The notes under the pieces were generated by a model. That model was not told the DNA's origin and ran no database searches. It was given only the letters and a program-made list of their open reading frames with translations. This document shows positions 54,761 to 64,000 of a stretch of DNA of 64,000 bases, piece after piece (the first letter of the stretch is position 1; each line of letters begins with the position of its first letter). The DNA lies in assembly GCF_011759385.1 (NCBI RefSeq), contig NZ_JAARLY010000009.1, positions 119,375 through 183,374 on the forward strand, read 5' to 3'. Made by a program: the position numbers and the translations under genes. The DNA comes from Oleiagrimonas sp. C23AA. GTDB lineage: Bacteria > Pseudomonadota > Gammaproteobacteria > Xanthomonadales > Rhodanobacteraceae.

Positions 54761-54805
54761 AAAAAATCCCGCCCGGTGCAATACACCGAGCGGGATGATT
54801 TTTTT
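54761..54805. terminator. Bidirectional terminator downstream of rpoH
   Basis: A6, a 13-bp stem (54766-54778 with 54784-54796, one mismatch), then GA and a T7 tract. It serves rpoH on the minus strand. Confidence 0.92.
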
Positions 54806-54854
54806 GCCTGCTTGTCTGCCGCCGACGACGGGCGGTGGCAGGAAGAGGATGCGA

Positions 54855-55715
<861 letters not shown>

Positions 55716-55744
55716 TTGCGACACCTCCTGAAGACGATCCCAGA

Positions 55745-55771
55745 TTAGCACTCTGGTAGTTGGAGTGCTAA
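55745..55771 (-). promoter_or_regulatory. CIRCE operator (HrcA-binding site) in the rpoH leader
   Basis: TTAGCACTC-N9-GAGTGCTAA is a perfect match to the CIRCE consensus, 29 bp before the rpoH start codon and downstream of the predicted promoter. HrcA binds this element and represses transcription; hrcA itself is not in the window. Confidence 0.93.
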
Positions 55772-55812
55772 CCGGCGTCGGAGTTCCCTCCGGCGTCGAT
55801 TAACTAAACCAC

Positions 55813-55841
55813 ATAGTACAAAAACATGTGGTGCAATGCAA
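55813..55841 (-). promoter_or_regulatory. Probable sigma-70 promoter of rpoH
   Basis: On the minus strand, TTGCAT (-35, 55836-55841), a 17-bp spacer and TACTAT (-10, 55813-55818). Each hexamer matches four or more consensus bases. Transcription would start near 55806, placing CIRCE at about +35. A 7-bp inverted repeat (ACCACAT / ATGTGGT, 55808-55832) overlaps it. Confidence 0.55.
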
Positions 55842-55900
55842 TATCGAGGGATGGAAGTCAAGCCTACGCCGATGCCCGTGAACCGGGCGTGGGTGAAAGG

Positions 55901-56623
55901 TCACGCCGGCGCCATGTTCAGCTCGGCGCAGGGTGGCAGCGACCAATCGATCGGCGCCTGGCCCTGCTCGCGCAGATAGGCATTGGCCTGGGAAAAGTGC
56001 CCGCAGCCCATGAAGCCACGATAGGCCGACAGCGGCGAGGGGTGCGGCGCCTTCAGCACATGATGGCGAGCACGGTCGATCAGCTTGCCCTTGGCCTGGG
56101 CCTGACTGCCCCACAGCAGGAATACCAGGCCCTCGCGCTCGCGGTTGAGTGCATCGATGGCGGCGTCGGTGAAGCCCTCCCAGCCCTTGCCGCGATGCGA
56201 GGCGGCCTGCCCCCGCTCGACAGTAAGCACCGCGTTGAGCAGCAACACGCCGCGATCGGCCCAGGGCGTCAGGCAGCCATGATCGGGACGGGCAATGCCC
56301 AAATCGCGCTGGATTTCCTTGAAGATATTGTCCAGCGATGGTGGCACCGGCACACCCGGGCGCACCGAGAAACACAGGCCGTGCGCCTGATGGGGGCCGT
56401 GGTAGGGGTCCTGCCCCAGGATCACCACCTTCACCTTGTCGAACGGAGTGTGGTTGAAGGCCGCGAAAATTTCCGGCCCCGGCGGATAAATCACCGCGCC
56501 GGCCTGCTTGCGCGCCAGCAGAAACGCGCGCAGCGCCTGCATGTCCTCACGTTCGAACCAGTGCCCCAGACGCGCCTTCCAGGAAGGCTCCAGTTTCACC
56601 CGGTCCATGCTCTGTGCCGTCAT
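55901..56623 (-). CDS. ung: Uracil-DNA glycosylase, family 1
   Basis: The 240-aa base-excision enzyme removes uracil from DNA. It has the water-activating loop [18 protein letters not shown] (Asp), the uracil-contact block LLNAVLTVE and the leucine loop [18 protein letters not shown] (His). The protein could also begin at ATG 56608 ([10 protein letters not shown]). It is upstream of rpoH on the same strand, but the rpoH promoter and CIRCE separate them. Confidence 0.96.
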   Translation of the reverse strand: MTAQSMDRVKLEPSWKARLGHWFEREDMQALRAFLLARKQAGAVIYPPGPEIFAAFNHTPFDKVKVVILGQDPYHGPHQAHGLCFSVRPGVPVPPSLDNIFKEIQRDLGIARPDHGCLTPWADRGVLLLNAVLTVERGQAASHRGKGWEGFTDAAIDALNREREGLVFLLWGSQAQAKGKLIDRARHHVLKAPHPSPLSAYRGFMGCGHFSQANAYLREQGQAPIDWSLPPCAELNMAPA

Positions 56624-56682
56624 CTGCCGCGTCCTGACCCATGCGGTGGAAAACACCGCATGGTAACAGGGGCACGCCCCGC

Positions 56683-57522
56683 TCAGCCGGCTACAGGCAC
56701 GCGCTCGCGCAGATGACGCGCCACCCGTAGCTGGAACATCAGCTTGGTGATCAGCAGGGTTTCATCGACCGGCTTCTCGACCAGGTCGTTGGCGCCGGCT
56801 CGAATCAGCACCGCCTGTTTGTCCGGATTGTCGTCGCCGGTCATCACCAGCACCGGCAGCTCGCCCTTGCCGTAATCGCGACGCACGCGCTCAAGCAGGT
56901 CACCGCCGGTCAGTTCGCCTTTCAAGGTGACATCGGTGAGCACCAGATCAATGTCCGGAACTTGGCCGGAAGGCAGACCATCCAGCCAGGCAAACACCTC
57001 CTCGACACTGGCCATGTGGCGCACGGTCAGGCCATGGCGCTCGAGCATGCGCTGGGTGGAAAGCGCCACCACACGGCTGTCCTCGACGTACAGCACACGC
57101 CCGTCGATATCCTGCTCGGGCGCCACGTAGCCGCGAATGAAACTGGCCAATGCCGAGAAACCCAGGCTCTTGTCGAAGTAGTCGGTAACGTCGTGGCCCA
57201 GCGCGCGCTCACGCAGGCGCTCGTCGACGTCGCCGGATACCACCACGATGGGTACATATGCCTGCACCGCCTGTTCGCGCACCTGCCGCGCCAGTTCCAT
57301 GCCATCCATGTCCGGCAGCACCAGGGACACGGTGACGAAGTCGACCATGCCCTGTTCCAGCGCCTGACGCGCCTCGGCGCCGGTGGCGCAGGCAATCACC
57401 TGCACATCGGGAAGTTGCGCGGTCAGTACCTGCTCGATCATGCGCCGGACCACCCGCGAGCCGTCGACCACCATTACGCGCGGGGCATCGCCGGCGATAT
57501 GTCGACCCATGCTATGGCTCAT
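56683..57522 (-). CDS. Double-receiver response regulator, first receiver degenerate
   Basis: The 279-aa protein consists only of two receiver domains. REC1 (about 15-130) has lost its phosphoacceptor: Ser66 stands in the Asp position ([14 protein letters not shown]), and the acidic pair is reduced to Asp20-Gly21. REC2 (about 140-270) is complete: acidic pair Glu-Asp in LYVEDSRVV, Asp197 (DLVLTDVTL), and Lys250 in VEKPVDE. There is no output domain, so signalling is likely by protein interaction. It sits between ung and ftsX on the minus strand. Confidence 0.88.
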   Translation of the reverse strand: MSHSMGRHIAGDAPRVMVVDGSRVVRRMIEQVLTAQLPDVQVIACATGAEARQALEQGMVDFVTVSLVLPDMDGMELARQVREQAVQAYVPIVVVSGDVDERLRERALGHDVTDYFDKSLGFSALASFIRGYVAPEQDIDGRVLYVEDSRVVALSTQRMLERHGLTVRHMASVEEVFAWLDGLPSGQVPDIDLVLTDVTLKGELTGGDLLERVRRDYGKGELPVLVMTGDDNPDKQAVLIRAGANDLVEKPVDETLLITKLMFQLRVARHLRERVPVAG

Positions 57523-57576
57523 GCATGCTCCAGGACTTGAAACCAGAGTGAAGGAGGAATGGGATGCGGCGGCGCT

Positions 57577-58539
57577 TTAGATGCTGATACGCAGCATGCG
57601 GGCGCTGACCAGGCGAGCGCCCAGCCAACCCATGGCGGCGGCGGCCAGCGGCACCCACACCAGCTCGGCCCATCCCAGCCCCTGTATCGGCAGGCCCCCA
57701 GCATAACTGGATGCCAACTGTGCCACAGGTTTGGCCAATGTCAGCTCCAGCAGCAGTACCACCAGTACCGCCAACACACCACTGGCCAGGCCATACCAGA
57801 GCCCGGCGTACAAATAAGGCCGGCGCACGAAAGCGCGGCTGGCACCGACCAGCTGCAGCACGGCAATTTCGTCGGCGCGGCCCTGGATATCCAGACGCAC
57901 GCTATTGCCGACCACCAGCAACGCGGCCAGCCCCAGCAATACCGCCAGCACACCGACGCCGCGCTGGCCCAGGTCGACAATCGCATGCAGGCGCTGACGC
58001 CAGGCGCCATCGTCCTGCACGAAATCGACCTGCGACATGCCCTTGAGCACTTTGACCAGCTGCCCGGTGGCCGCCTCGCTCTCTCCCTGACGCGGCGTCA
58101 CCACCAGCACGTAGGGCAGCGGATTGTCCGGCAGTGCCGCAAAGGCTTGCGAAAAGCCCTGCGTGCTGGACAGCTCGTGCATGCCATCGTCCGGACTCTT
58201 GATGCGCACCGAGCCAACGTCGGCGCGATCGCGCAGTGAAGCGGCGGTTTGCTCGACCACCGGCTGCGCCGTGCCCGGCTGCATGAACACATTGATGGCG
58301 GGGTCTTGCCCCAGGCTGTGGCCCAGCCGCTGCACATTGCCCAGCAACAACCAGAAGGTCAGCGGCAAAGCCAGCGCCACGCCCATCACGGTGATGGTCA
58401 GCAGCGTGCCCAGCGGGCGTGTGCCCAGCCGTTGCAGACTGGCCCGCGCGCACCAGGCGTGCTGCTCGCGCCAAACCGCCATGCGTCGCGGGCGCGCCGG
58501 GCGGTTGCCGGTCTCAGCGGAGCGTTCCGGTGTCGCCAT
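57577..58539 (-). CDS. ftsX: Cell-division membrane protein FtsX
   Basis: The 320-aa protein has four transmembrane helices: one after residue 45 and three in the C-half. A large periplasmic loop (about 70-190) lies between them. With FtsE it forms the ABC-type complex that activates septal peptidoglycan amidases. The block DIQGRADEIAVLQLVGASRAFVRRPYLYAG is characteristic. The start codon overlaps the ftsE stop (TGATG), showing translational coupling. Confidence 0.95.
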   Translation of the reverse strand: MATPERSAETGNRPARPRRMAVWREQHAWCARASLQRLGTRPLGTLLTITVMGVALALPLTFWLLLGNVQRLGHSLGQDPAINVFMQPGTAQPVVEQTAASLRDRADVGSVRIKSPDDGMHELSSTQGFSQAFAALPDNPLPYVLVVTPRQGESEAATGQLVKVLKGMSQVDFVQDDGAWRQRLHAIVDLGQRGVGVLAVLLGLAALLVVGNSVRLDIQGRADEIAVLQLVGASRAFVRRPYLYAGLWYGLASGVLAVLVVLLLELTLAKPVAQLASSYAGGLPIQGLGWAELVWVPLAAAAMGWLGARLVSARMLRISI

Positions 58540-59216
58540 CAGACCACCTCCGAACCGGGCACATCATCGACCAGGCGGCCATGATCGAGCACCAGCACGC
58601 GCTTTTTCATGCGCTTGATCAGCATCAGGTCGTGACTGGCGATCAGCACCGTGGTGCCGACCTGCTGGAAGGCGTCGAACATGGCCATGATCTCGACCGA
58701 CAGCTTGGGATCCAGGTTGCCGGTCGGCTCATCGGCAATCACCACCGGCGGTTTGGACACCAATGCCCGGGCAATGCCCACGCGCTGCTGCTCACCGGTG
58801 GAAAGGGTCGGCGGCAGCTGCTTTTCGTAAGCGGCCAGCCCGACTTTCTCCAGCGCCGCACGCACGCGCTTGCGCCGATCAGCCGGCGCCATGCCGGCAA
58901 TCACCAACGGCAATTCAACGTTGTGAAAGACGCTGCGATCGTTTAGCAGGCGCTGATCCTGGAACACCATGCCGACCTTGCGTCGCCAGCTGGCAATACC
59001 GCCGGCGCGCACCTTGGCCAGGTTCTGGCCGTCCAGCGTGACGGTGCCCGAAGTGGGGCGCTCCATCAGCGCCAGCATCTTGAGCAGCGTGCTTTTGCCG
59101 GCACCGGAATGGCCAGTGACGAACACCATTTCACCCGGCGCCACCTGGAAGGAAAGCTCGGTGAGCGCCGGTTGTCCGGTGGCGTAGCGTTTGCTGACTT
59201 GGTCGAACTGGATCAC
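58539..59216 (-). CDS. ftsE: Cell-division ATPase FtsE
   Basis: The 225-aa ATPase has Walker A GHSGAGKST, Q-loop MVFQDQRLL, signature LSTGEQQRVGIARAL, Walker B VVIADEPTGNLD and H-loop IASHDLML. It starts with GTG at 59216 (VIQFDQVSKRY), as the family begins MI.F..V.K.Y; no strong ribosome site is seen. It powers FtsX. ftsY, usually upstream, is absent: rhlB precedes it. Confidence 0.95.
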   Translation of the reverse strand: MIQFDQVSKRYATGQPALTELSFQVAPGEMVFVTGHSGAGKSTLLKMLALMERPTSGTVTLDGQNLAKVRAGGIASWRRKVGMVFQDQRLLNDRSVFHNVELPLVIAGMAPADRRKRVRAALEKVGLAAYEKQLPPTLSTGEQQRVGIARALVSKPPVVIADEPTGNLDPKLSVEIMAMFDAFQQVGTTVLIASHDLMLIKRMKKRVLVLDHGRLVDDVPGSEVV

Positions 59217-59359
59217 GGCATCGGCATCGGCGGTGGAAGCCACCGAGCATACCGTGCGTGCGCCGGCTTGCCACCTTGGCAGACCGGCGCACGGCACCCA
59301 TCACTTAAATCGCGATTCAGCTACCGCTGCGACGAGCAGCGGTCATGCTGGCGCGAATC

Positions 59360-61210
59360 TCAGCGGCCGAACAGGCTGCTGGCCAGGCGCTTTAGCAGAC
59401 CCGGCTGCTTCTGCTTGCTCGGGGCCGACGGCTGGCTGATGGTCTTGGAGGCCGCCTCTGGCGCCTCGTTGCGCGGCTGGCTGGGCGCACTGCGGCGCGA
59501 CTGACCGGCACGCTTGCCATCACCTGCACTGCCCTGCTCGATGCGGGCGCGCGGCTTGCCATCCTGCGAACCGCCCTGGCGCGAACCGCGCTGACGCGAG
59601 CCGGAACCACCGCCCTCACGCTTGGCCTCACCGGACGCCGCCGACGGCGCGTCAGAGGCGCTGCCCTGCGACTCGCCACCCTGACGATTGCGGTTGCGAT
59701 TGCGGCCACCGCGACGACGGCGACGCTTGCGCGGCGCGCCATCGGCCGCGGGCTGATCACCCGCCGCAGCACTGGGCTCGGACGTCGACTGCGCTGCCGG
59801 CTGATCCGCCGTGGCGGTCTCGGCCTTGGTTTCCTGGCTGGCCGAGGCCGCCGGACGCTCGCTGGAGGCCTGCGGCGCGGGCGCGTGGCTTGTGCCCTGC
59901 GCATCGGAACCACCGCTGCCGCTGCGACGACGGCGACGCTTGCGCGGCGCGCCATCGCTGCTGCCGGAGGTGTCGTCGCTTTCATCCGCGTCCGCGCTTT
60001 CGCTGCGCTCGGATTTGGGCTTGGGCGGCGGCTCGGGCATCACCAGCATCTTGGCCTCGATCGACTCGACCGGGATCTTCTGCTCGATGTAGGCCTCGAT
60101 ATCCGGCAAGCCCATCGCGTACAGGTCGCAGGCGAAGCTGACCGCATCACCCTCGGCGCCCAGACGCGCGGTACGGCCGATGCGATGCACGTAATCCTCG
60201 GCATCCTGCGGCAGGTCGTAGTTGAACACGTGGCTGACGGCCGGGATATGCAAGCCACGCGCGGCCACATCGGTGGCCACCAGCATGTCGATGGCGCCAT
60301 CCTGGAATCGCGCCAGCAGCTTCTGGCGCTTGGCCTGCGGCACGTCGCCCGAAAGCGCGCCCACGCGGTAACCGTAACGCTTCAGGCGCTCGGTCAGACG
60401 CTCAACGGCGGCCTTGGTATTGGCGAAGATGATGCTGCGCTGCGGCTTGTGCTGACTCAGCAGATTCAGCAGCAGCGGCATCTTCTCTTCCTTGGCCGGG
60501 AAGTACATGACCTGGCGCACGCGGTCGGCGGTGACGTTCTCGGTCTCCACCACCAGCTTCTCGGCCTCGTTCATGTGCTCGTAGGCCAGTTCCAGCACGC
60601 GATGGCTGAGCGTGGCCGAGAACAGCAGCACCTGGCGCTCGTCGCGCGCCGGCAGACGACGGAAGATGTAGCGCACATCCTTGATGAAGCCCAGGTCGAA
60701 CATGCGGTCGGCTTCGTCGATCACCATCACCTGCACCGCATTCAGGCTGAACACCTGCTGCTTGTAGTAGTCCAGCAGGCGGCCCGGCGTGGCGATGATG
60801 ATGTCGCAGCCATCCTTCAGCTGCTGGCGTTGCTTTTCATAATCGACGCCCCCATAGATCAGCGCAGTGCGCAGCCCGGTGTGGCGGCCGATCGCGGCGG
60901 CATCCTTTTCAATCTGGATGGCCAGCTCGCGGGTCGGTGCAATCACCAGGGCGCGCGGATCGGCGTCCTTGCGCTCGGCCATGGCAGGCTCGGTGAGCAG
61001 GCGATTCATCAACGCCACCAGGAAGGCGCAGGTCTTGCCAGTGCCGGTCTGGGCCTGACCGGCGACATCGCGCCCAGTCAGTGCCACCGGCAGGGTCAGC
61101 GCCTGGATCGGCGTGCAGCGGGTGAAGCCGCAATCGGCCAGGCCCTGCTGCAGCAGCGGATGAAGGTCGAGGTTTTCGTAGAAGGTATCGGTGAGTACGT
61201 GTTCTGACAT
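59360..61210 (-). CDS. rhlB: DEAD-box RNA helicase RhlB with long basic tail
   Basis: The 616-aa protein has a full DEAD-box core: Q-motif region, AQTGTGKT (motif I), [12 protein letters not shown] ([13 protein letters not shown]), SAT (LLFSATLSH), and HRIGRTAR (VI). It then has an about 225-residue C-terminal tail, rich in Arg, Ser, Gly and Ala. Two RKRRRRR runs ([10 protein letters not shown] and [11 protein letters not shown]) lie in the tail. The core resembles RhlB, the degradosome helicase; the basic tail likely binds RNA or RNase E. It diverges from trxA, with rho downstream of that. Confidence 0.9.
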   Translation of the reverse strand: MSEHVLTDTFYENLDLHPLLQQGLADCGFTRCTPIQALTLPVALTGRDVAGQAQTGTGKTCAFLVALMNRLLTEPAMAERKDADPRALVIAPTRELAIQIEKDAAAIGRHTGLRTALIYGGVDYEKQRQQLKDGCDIIIATPGRLLDYYKQQVFSLNAVQVMVIDEADRMFDLGFIKDVRYIFRRLPARDERQVLLFSATLSHRVLELAYEHMNEAEKLVVETENVTADRVRQVMYFPAKEEKMPLLLNLLSQHKPQRSIIFANTKAAVERLTERLKRYGYRVGALSGDVPQAKRQKLLARFQDGAIDMLVATDVAARGLHIPAVSHVFNYDLPQDAEDYVHRIGRTARLGAEGDAVSFACDLYAMGLPDIEAYIEQKIPVESIEAKMLVMPEPPPKPKSERSESADADESDDTSGSSDGAPRKRRRRRSGSGGSDAQGTSHAPAPQASSERPAASASQETKAETATADQPAAQSTSEPSAAAGDQPAADGAPRKRRRRRGGRNRNRNRQGGESQGSASDAPSAASGEAKREGGGSGSRQRGSRQGGSQDGKPRARIEQGSAGDGKRAGQSRRSAPSQPRNEAPEAASKTISQPSAPSKQKQPGLLKRLASSLFGR

Positions 61211-61585
61211 AGATATTCGATTCGCGGGGCCGCGCGCCGGCTATCTGAAGCGGCGCTGCGGCGGTGTCGGGGGCGCGCCGGAGACTGCGCGACGCGAGGC
61301 CCGGAAGCCCAGGGACGATCCCCGCGGCTGGCGGGATCTTCAAGAAGATGGACCATCACGATATACAGGTCCGCATGTGGTACCCGTCGGCATGTTCGGC
61401 GCCCTGATGGCCGCCCTTGAATCGCCTGACGAGTTGCGCTGGAATGGAGCCGTGCCGCAACGGCAACCTTCCCTTCCAGTCCGGCCCGCTTCCCTTCAAG
61501 CGGGCTCTTAAGTGTAACCGAACCCGGGCGCCGGTGTGCGACCGCGGTTTTTCCCTATTCGACTTAACGCTTTGGAGTTTTAGCC
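61211..61585. other. 375-bp divergent intergenic region rhlB / trxA
   Basis: No gene is visible. It contains a perfect 8-bp stem-loop GCCCGCTT / AAGCGGGC (61484-61505) 80 bp before trxA, without a T-tract, and presumably both promoters. Confidence 0.6.
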
Positions 61586-61912
61586 GTGAGCGATCTCATT
61601 ACCCACGTTGGCGATAGCGAGTTTGAATCCGAAGTCATCAACGCCGATACCCCGGTGCTGGTCGACTTCTGGGCCACCTGGTGCGGTCCGTGCAAGGCCA
61701 TCGCGCCGATCCTGGACGAAATGGCGCAGACCTACGAGGGCCGCCTGAAGATCGTCAAGGTGGACGTGGACCAGTGCCAGAAGACGGCCGTGAACTACTC
61801 CATCCGCGGCGTGCCCACCATGATGCTGTTCAAGGGCGGCAAGGTGGAAGCAACCCAGGTCGGCGCCGTGCCCAAGGGCCAGATCGTGAAGATGATCGAA
61901 GCGGCCCTGTAA
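61586..61912 (+). CDS. trxA: Thioredoxin 1
   Basis: The 108-aa protein is a canonical cytosolic thioredoxin: [14 protein letters not shown] active site (Cys-Gly-Pro-Cys) and cis-Pro in RGVPTMMLF. It reduces disulfides with NADPH/thioredoxin reductase. Translation starts at GTG 61586, preceded by GGAG. rho starts 160 bp downstream. Confidence 0.97.
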   Translation: MSDLITHVGDSEFESEVINADTPVLVDFWATWCGPCKAIAPILDEMAQTYEGRLKIVKVDVDQCQKTAVNYSIRGVPTMMLFKGGKVEATQVGAVPKGQIVKMIEAAL

Positions 61913-61928
61913 CACCCCTTCCCAATCG

Positions 61929-61965
61929 GCACCGGCGCGCGCTGGACGAGGCGCGACGCCGGTGC
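61929..61965 (+). promoter_or_regulatory. Stem-loop in the rho leader
   Basis: A perfect 9-bp outer stem GCACCGGCG / CGCCGGTGC lies in the trxA-rho gap and is not followed by a T-tract. rho genes are known to be autoregulated through their leaders, so this could belong to such control. Confidence 0.4.
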
Positions 61966-62072
61966 TAGATTGCAGTGTGATCGCCCGGCGCGTCCGCGCC
62001 CATATTTTCCATGTCTGGCGACACATTCCTTCAATTACGCTCCCTTTCAACGGCGCCCTGCGAGGTCCGCCC

Positions 62073-63833
62073 GTGTCCGATATCGAAAGCAAAGACAACG
62101 CCGAGGCCCCGCGCCAGGCAGAGATTCCCGTGCAAGAGGCCCCGGCCGCCAAGCCGACGCGCGCCCGCAAAAGCACCAAAACCGTGAAGGCCGACGCCAA
62201 GACGCCGTCAAAGTCGACGGGCGATGCGCCCGCGGCCGAGGCACCCGCGCCCAGCGCGCCGCCTGCCGAGGCGCCCAAGCCGGCCGCCCAGGAGGCATCC
62301 GGCGAACCGGCCAAGCGCAACGACGATGCCGACACCGGCAAGGGTGGCAACCACGCCGACAAGGCCGATAAAGGCGACAAGGGCGGCAACAACAACGGCG
62401 GTGGCAAGCGCCACAACAACGCCAATAACAGCAACAGCAACAACAACAACAACAACAACGAGCGCCGTGGTCGCCGTCGCCGCAACGAGCGTGGTCCGCG
62501 CCCAGGCCGGGGCAACCCCAACGGACTGCCGGTTGACGACGAGAACGCCGACATCGGTTCCAGCGACAACCTGATCAACCTCACCGAGCTCAAGCGCAAG
62601 AACAACATCCAGCTGCTGGAGACGGCCGAGTCGCTGGGCATCACCGAAACGGTGGCCCGTCAGCGCAAGCAGGACGTCATCTTCAACATCCTCAAGGCGC
62701 ACGCCCGCAACGGCGGCGGCATCTGGGCCGAGGGTGTGCTGGAAATCCTGCAGGATGGCTTTGGCTTCCTGCGCTCGGCCGACGAGTCCTACCTGGCCGG
62801 CCCGGATGACATCTACGTCAGCCCCAGCCAGATCCGCCGCTTCAACCTGCGCACCGGCGACTACATCACCGGTCGCGTGCGTCATCCCAAGGATGGCGAG
62901 CGCTACTTCGCCATGCTGCGCGTGGACGACATCAACGGCGATCCGCCGGAGGCCTCGAAGAACAAGATCCTGTTCGAGAACCTCACGCCGCTGTTCCCGC
63001 GCAAGGCCTTCCACCTGGAGCGCGGCAACGGCTCCTCGGAAGACATCACCGGCCGCATCCTCGACCTGATCGCCCCGGTCGGCAAGGGCCAGCGCGGCCT
63101 CATCGTCTCGCCGCCCAAGGCCGGCAAGACCATGCTGATGCAGAACGTGGCCCAGGCCATCGTGCACAACCATCCGGAAGCGCACCTGATCATCCTGCTG
63201 ATCGACGAGCGCCCCGAGGAAGTGACCGAAATGGCCCGCAGTGTGCGTGCCGAGGTTATCTCTTCCACCTTCGACGAGCCGGCCGTGCGTCACGTGCAGG
63301 TGGCCGAAATGGTCATCGAGCGCGCCAAGCGCCTGGTCGAGCACAAGAAGGACGTGATCATCCTGCTCGACTCGATCACCCGCCTGGCCCGCGCCTACAA
63401 CACCGTGGTGCCCAGCTCCGGCAAGGTACTCACCGGTGGTGTCGACGCCAACGCCCTGCAGCGCCCCAAGCGCTTCTTCGGCGCCGCGCGCAACGTCGAG
63501 GAAGGCGGCAGCCTGACCATCGTCGCCACCGCACTGGTCGATACCGGCTCGAAGATGGACGAGGTGATCTACGAAGAGTTCAAGGGCACCGGCAACATGG
63601 AAGTGCACCTGAACCGCCGCATCGCCGAAAAGCGCGTGTACCCGGCCATCGACATCAACCGCTCCGGCACCCGCCGCGAAGACCTGCTGATCGATCCGGA
63701 CCTGCTGCAGAAAATCTGGATCCTGCGCAAGCTGCTGCATCCGATGGACGAGCTGGCGGCCATGGAGTTCATGCTCGACAAGATGAAGAACACCAAGACC
63801 AACGACGAGTTCTTCAACGCGATGAAGCGTTAA
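62073..63833 (+). CDS. rho: Transcription termination factor Rho with disordered Asn-rich N-terminal extension
   Basis: The 586-aa hexameric RNA helicase-ATPase terminates transcription. E. coli Rho has 419 residues; here about 165 extra residues precede the RNA-binding domain. They are Ala/Pro/Lys-rich, then contain [11 protein letters not shown], an Asn/Ser run (about 120-130) and [10 protein letters not shown]. The OB-fold RNA-binding region carries [18 protein letters not shown]; the ATPase has Walker [19 protein letters not shown] and the Q-loop [17 protein letters not shown] 62073 with CGAGGT upstream is preferred. Confidence 0.96.
   Translation: MSDIESKDNAEAPRQAEIPVQEAPAAKPTRARKSTKTVKADAKTPSKSTGDAPAAEAPAPSAPPAEAPKPAAQEASGEPAKRNDDADTGKGGNHADKADKGDKGGNNNGGGKRHNNANNSNSNNNNNNNERRGRRRRNERGPRPGRGNPNGLPVDDENADIGSSDNLINLTELKRKNNIQLLETAESLGITETVARQRKQDVIFNILKAHARNGGGIWAEGVLEILQDGFGFLRSADESYLAGPDDIYVSPSQIRRFNLRTGDYITGRVRHPKDGERYFAMLRVDDINGDPPEASKNKILFENLTPLFPRKAFHLERGNGSSEDITGRILDLIAPVGKGQRGLIVSPPKAGKTMLMQNVAQAIVHNHPEAHLIILLIDERPEEVTEMARSVRAEVISSTFDEPAVRHVQVAEMVIERAKRLVEHKKDVIILLDSITRLARAYNTVVPSSGKVLTGGVDANALQRPKRFFGAARNVEEGGSLTIVATALVDTGSKMDEVIYEEFKGTGNMEVHLNRRIAEKRVYPAIDINRSGTRREDLLIDPDLLQKIWILRKLLHPMDELAAMEFMLDKMKNTKTNDEFFNAMKR
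62438..62459 (+). repeat. (AAC)n microsatellite inside rho
   Basis: A run of AAC codons encodes the poly-Asn stretch in the N-terminal extension. Slippage in threes would stay in frame. Confidence 0.85.
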
Positions 63834-63856
63834 GCGCTGTCGTGGGTAATGGGTGA

Positions 63857-63870
63857 CGCCGCATGCGGCG
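63857..63870. other. 14-bp palindrome downstream of rho
   Basis: CGCCGC-AT-GCGGCG is a perfect palindrome 24 bp after the rho stop codon, without a T-tract. Confidence 0.45.
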
Positions 63871-63891
63871 CTCGCCCAGCCCGTAAGCAAC

Positions 63892-63908
63892 AAAAAAAAA
63901 AGCCGGCC
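63892..63908. terminator. Half of a terminator next to the IS end
   Basis: A10 followed by GCCGGC, the left arm of a terminator in the A-tract, GC-stem, T-tract style used elsewhere in this window. The second arm and T-tract are missing where the IS element begins. Confidence 0.5.
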
Positions 63909-63911
63909 TTG

Positions 63912-64000
63912 TGAACTGACCCCATAAAGTTGGACAGTTGAAGCGGCTAAGCCACCAAGGGCTGGGTTCTGTACTGCACAGGACTCAGCCCTTTCAGTTT
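63912..64000 (-). mobile_element. IS3-family element, right end (runs off the window)
   Basis: TGAACTGACCCC at 63912 looks like the terminal inverted repeat of an IS3-family (IS150-like) element. The transposase C-terminus starts 35 bp inside it. The rest lies beyond 64000. Confidence 0.8.
63947..64000 (-). CDS. IS3-family transposase, C-terminal fragment (partial)
   Basis: The last 17 codons and a TAG stop read on the minus strand contain GLSPVQYRTQPLVA, the typical end of the integrase-domain transposase (OrfB) of the IS3 family. The catalytic DDE part is outside the window. Confidence 0.85.
   Translation of the reverse strand, partial: KLKGLSPVQYRTQPLVA

Larger units (their letters stand above)
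54346..54854. other. 500-bp gene-free, repeat-rich gap
   Basis: The first about 190 bp (54346-54540) show no coding signal. A REP-like palindrome, two 7-bp microsatellites and the rpoH terminator follow. Small reading frames here translate to repeat peptides (e.g. WIPAFAGMT, SHFSLLTSHFSL) that are hallmarks of such repeats, not genes. Confidence 0.75.

Overview
This 64-kb, GC-rich window is chromosomal DNA of a gammaproteobacterium of the Xanthomonadales (Lysobacterales). The family Rhodanobacteraceae (Rhodanobacter, Dyella, Frateuria type) is my best guess. The reasons are a DUF3247-type gene known from Xanthomonads, the order rhlB (reverse) - trxA - rho, a CGFS glutaredoxin fused to a rhodanese, a large TonB-dependent receptor, and a Rho factor with a long disordered N-terminus. 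The assignment is from gene content only; no rRNA or tRNA gene was recognised.

Layout. 0-8.9 kb: exported protein, YihY membrane protein, universal stress protein, ferritin-like protein, two lipoproteins, glutaminase, zinc alcohol dehydrogenase, MFS exporter, amidinotransferase-like enzyme. 9.0-12.6 kb: a secreted esterase and a GH43-type glycosidase that look like a polysaccharide-processing pair. 12.7-17.1 kb: GST, DUF3247, two small proteins and a PAS-GGDEF-EAL c-di-GMP enzyme. 17.2-23.6 kb: central carbon metabolism on the minus strand (aceE, maeB) and rsgA. 23.8-29.4 kb: aminotransferase, SGNH hydrolase, metallophosphoesterase, glutaredoxin fusion, thioredoxin-like and VOC proteins. 29.4-35.9 kb: two convergent TPR-sulfotransferases, then a TonB receptor. 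36.1-41.9 kb: acetyltransferase, AMP nucleosidase, fadE, DegV and a DUF4124 protein.

41.9-42.8 kb holds the most unusual structure. Between two convergent genes there is an 865-bp gene-free array of six imperfect repeats. Each repeat carries a TGATCA palindrome and a rigid 46-47-bp element with three DnaA-box-like 9-mers (two direct, one inverted). A seventh, variant element with the same box 2 to box 3 geometry lies beside an AT-rich tract upstream of priA (49.6-49.73 kb). I read this as a possible DnaA-titrating, DnaA-reactivating or origin-like locus; that function is inference.

42.8-54.3 kb: SDR protein, lone ABC ATPase, sppA, MATE pump, DUF3667 protein, priA, transaldolase and a GH18 enzyme. 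54.3-54.85 kb: a gene-free block with a REP-type palindrome and two abutting 7-bp microsatellites. 54.85-59.2 kb (minus strand): rpoH, with a perfect CIRCE operator in its leader, then ung, a double-receiver regulator, ftsX and ftsE. 59.4-63.8 kb: rhlB diverging from trxA and rho. The window ends in the edge of an IS3-family element just downstream of rho.

Most genes stand alone or in short runs. Clear intrinsic terminators, often bidirectional (A-tract, GC stem, T-tract), mark several transcription-unit ends.
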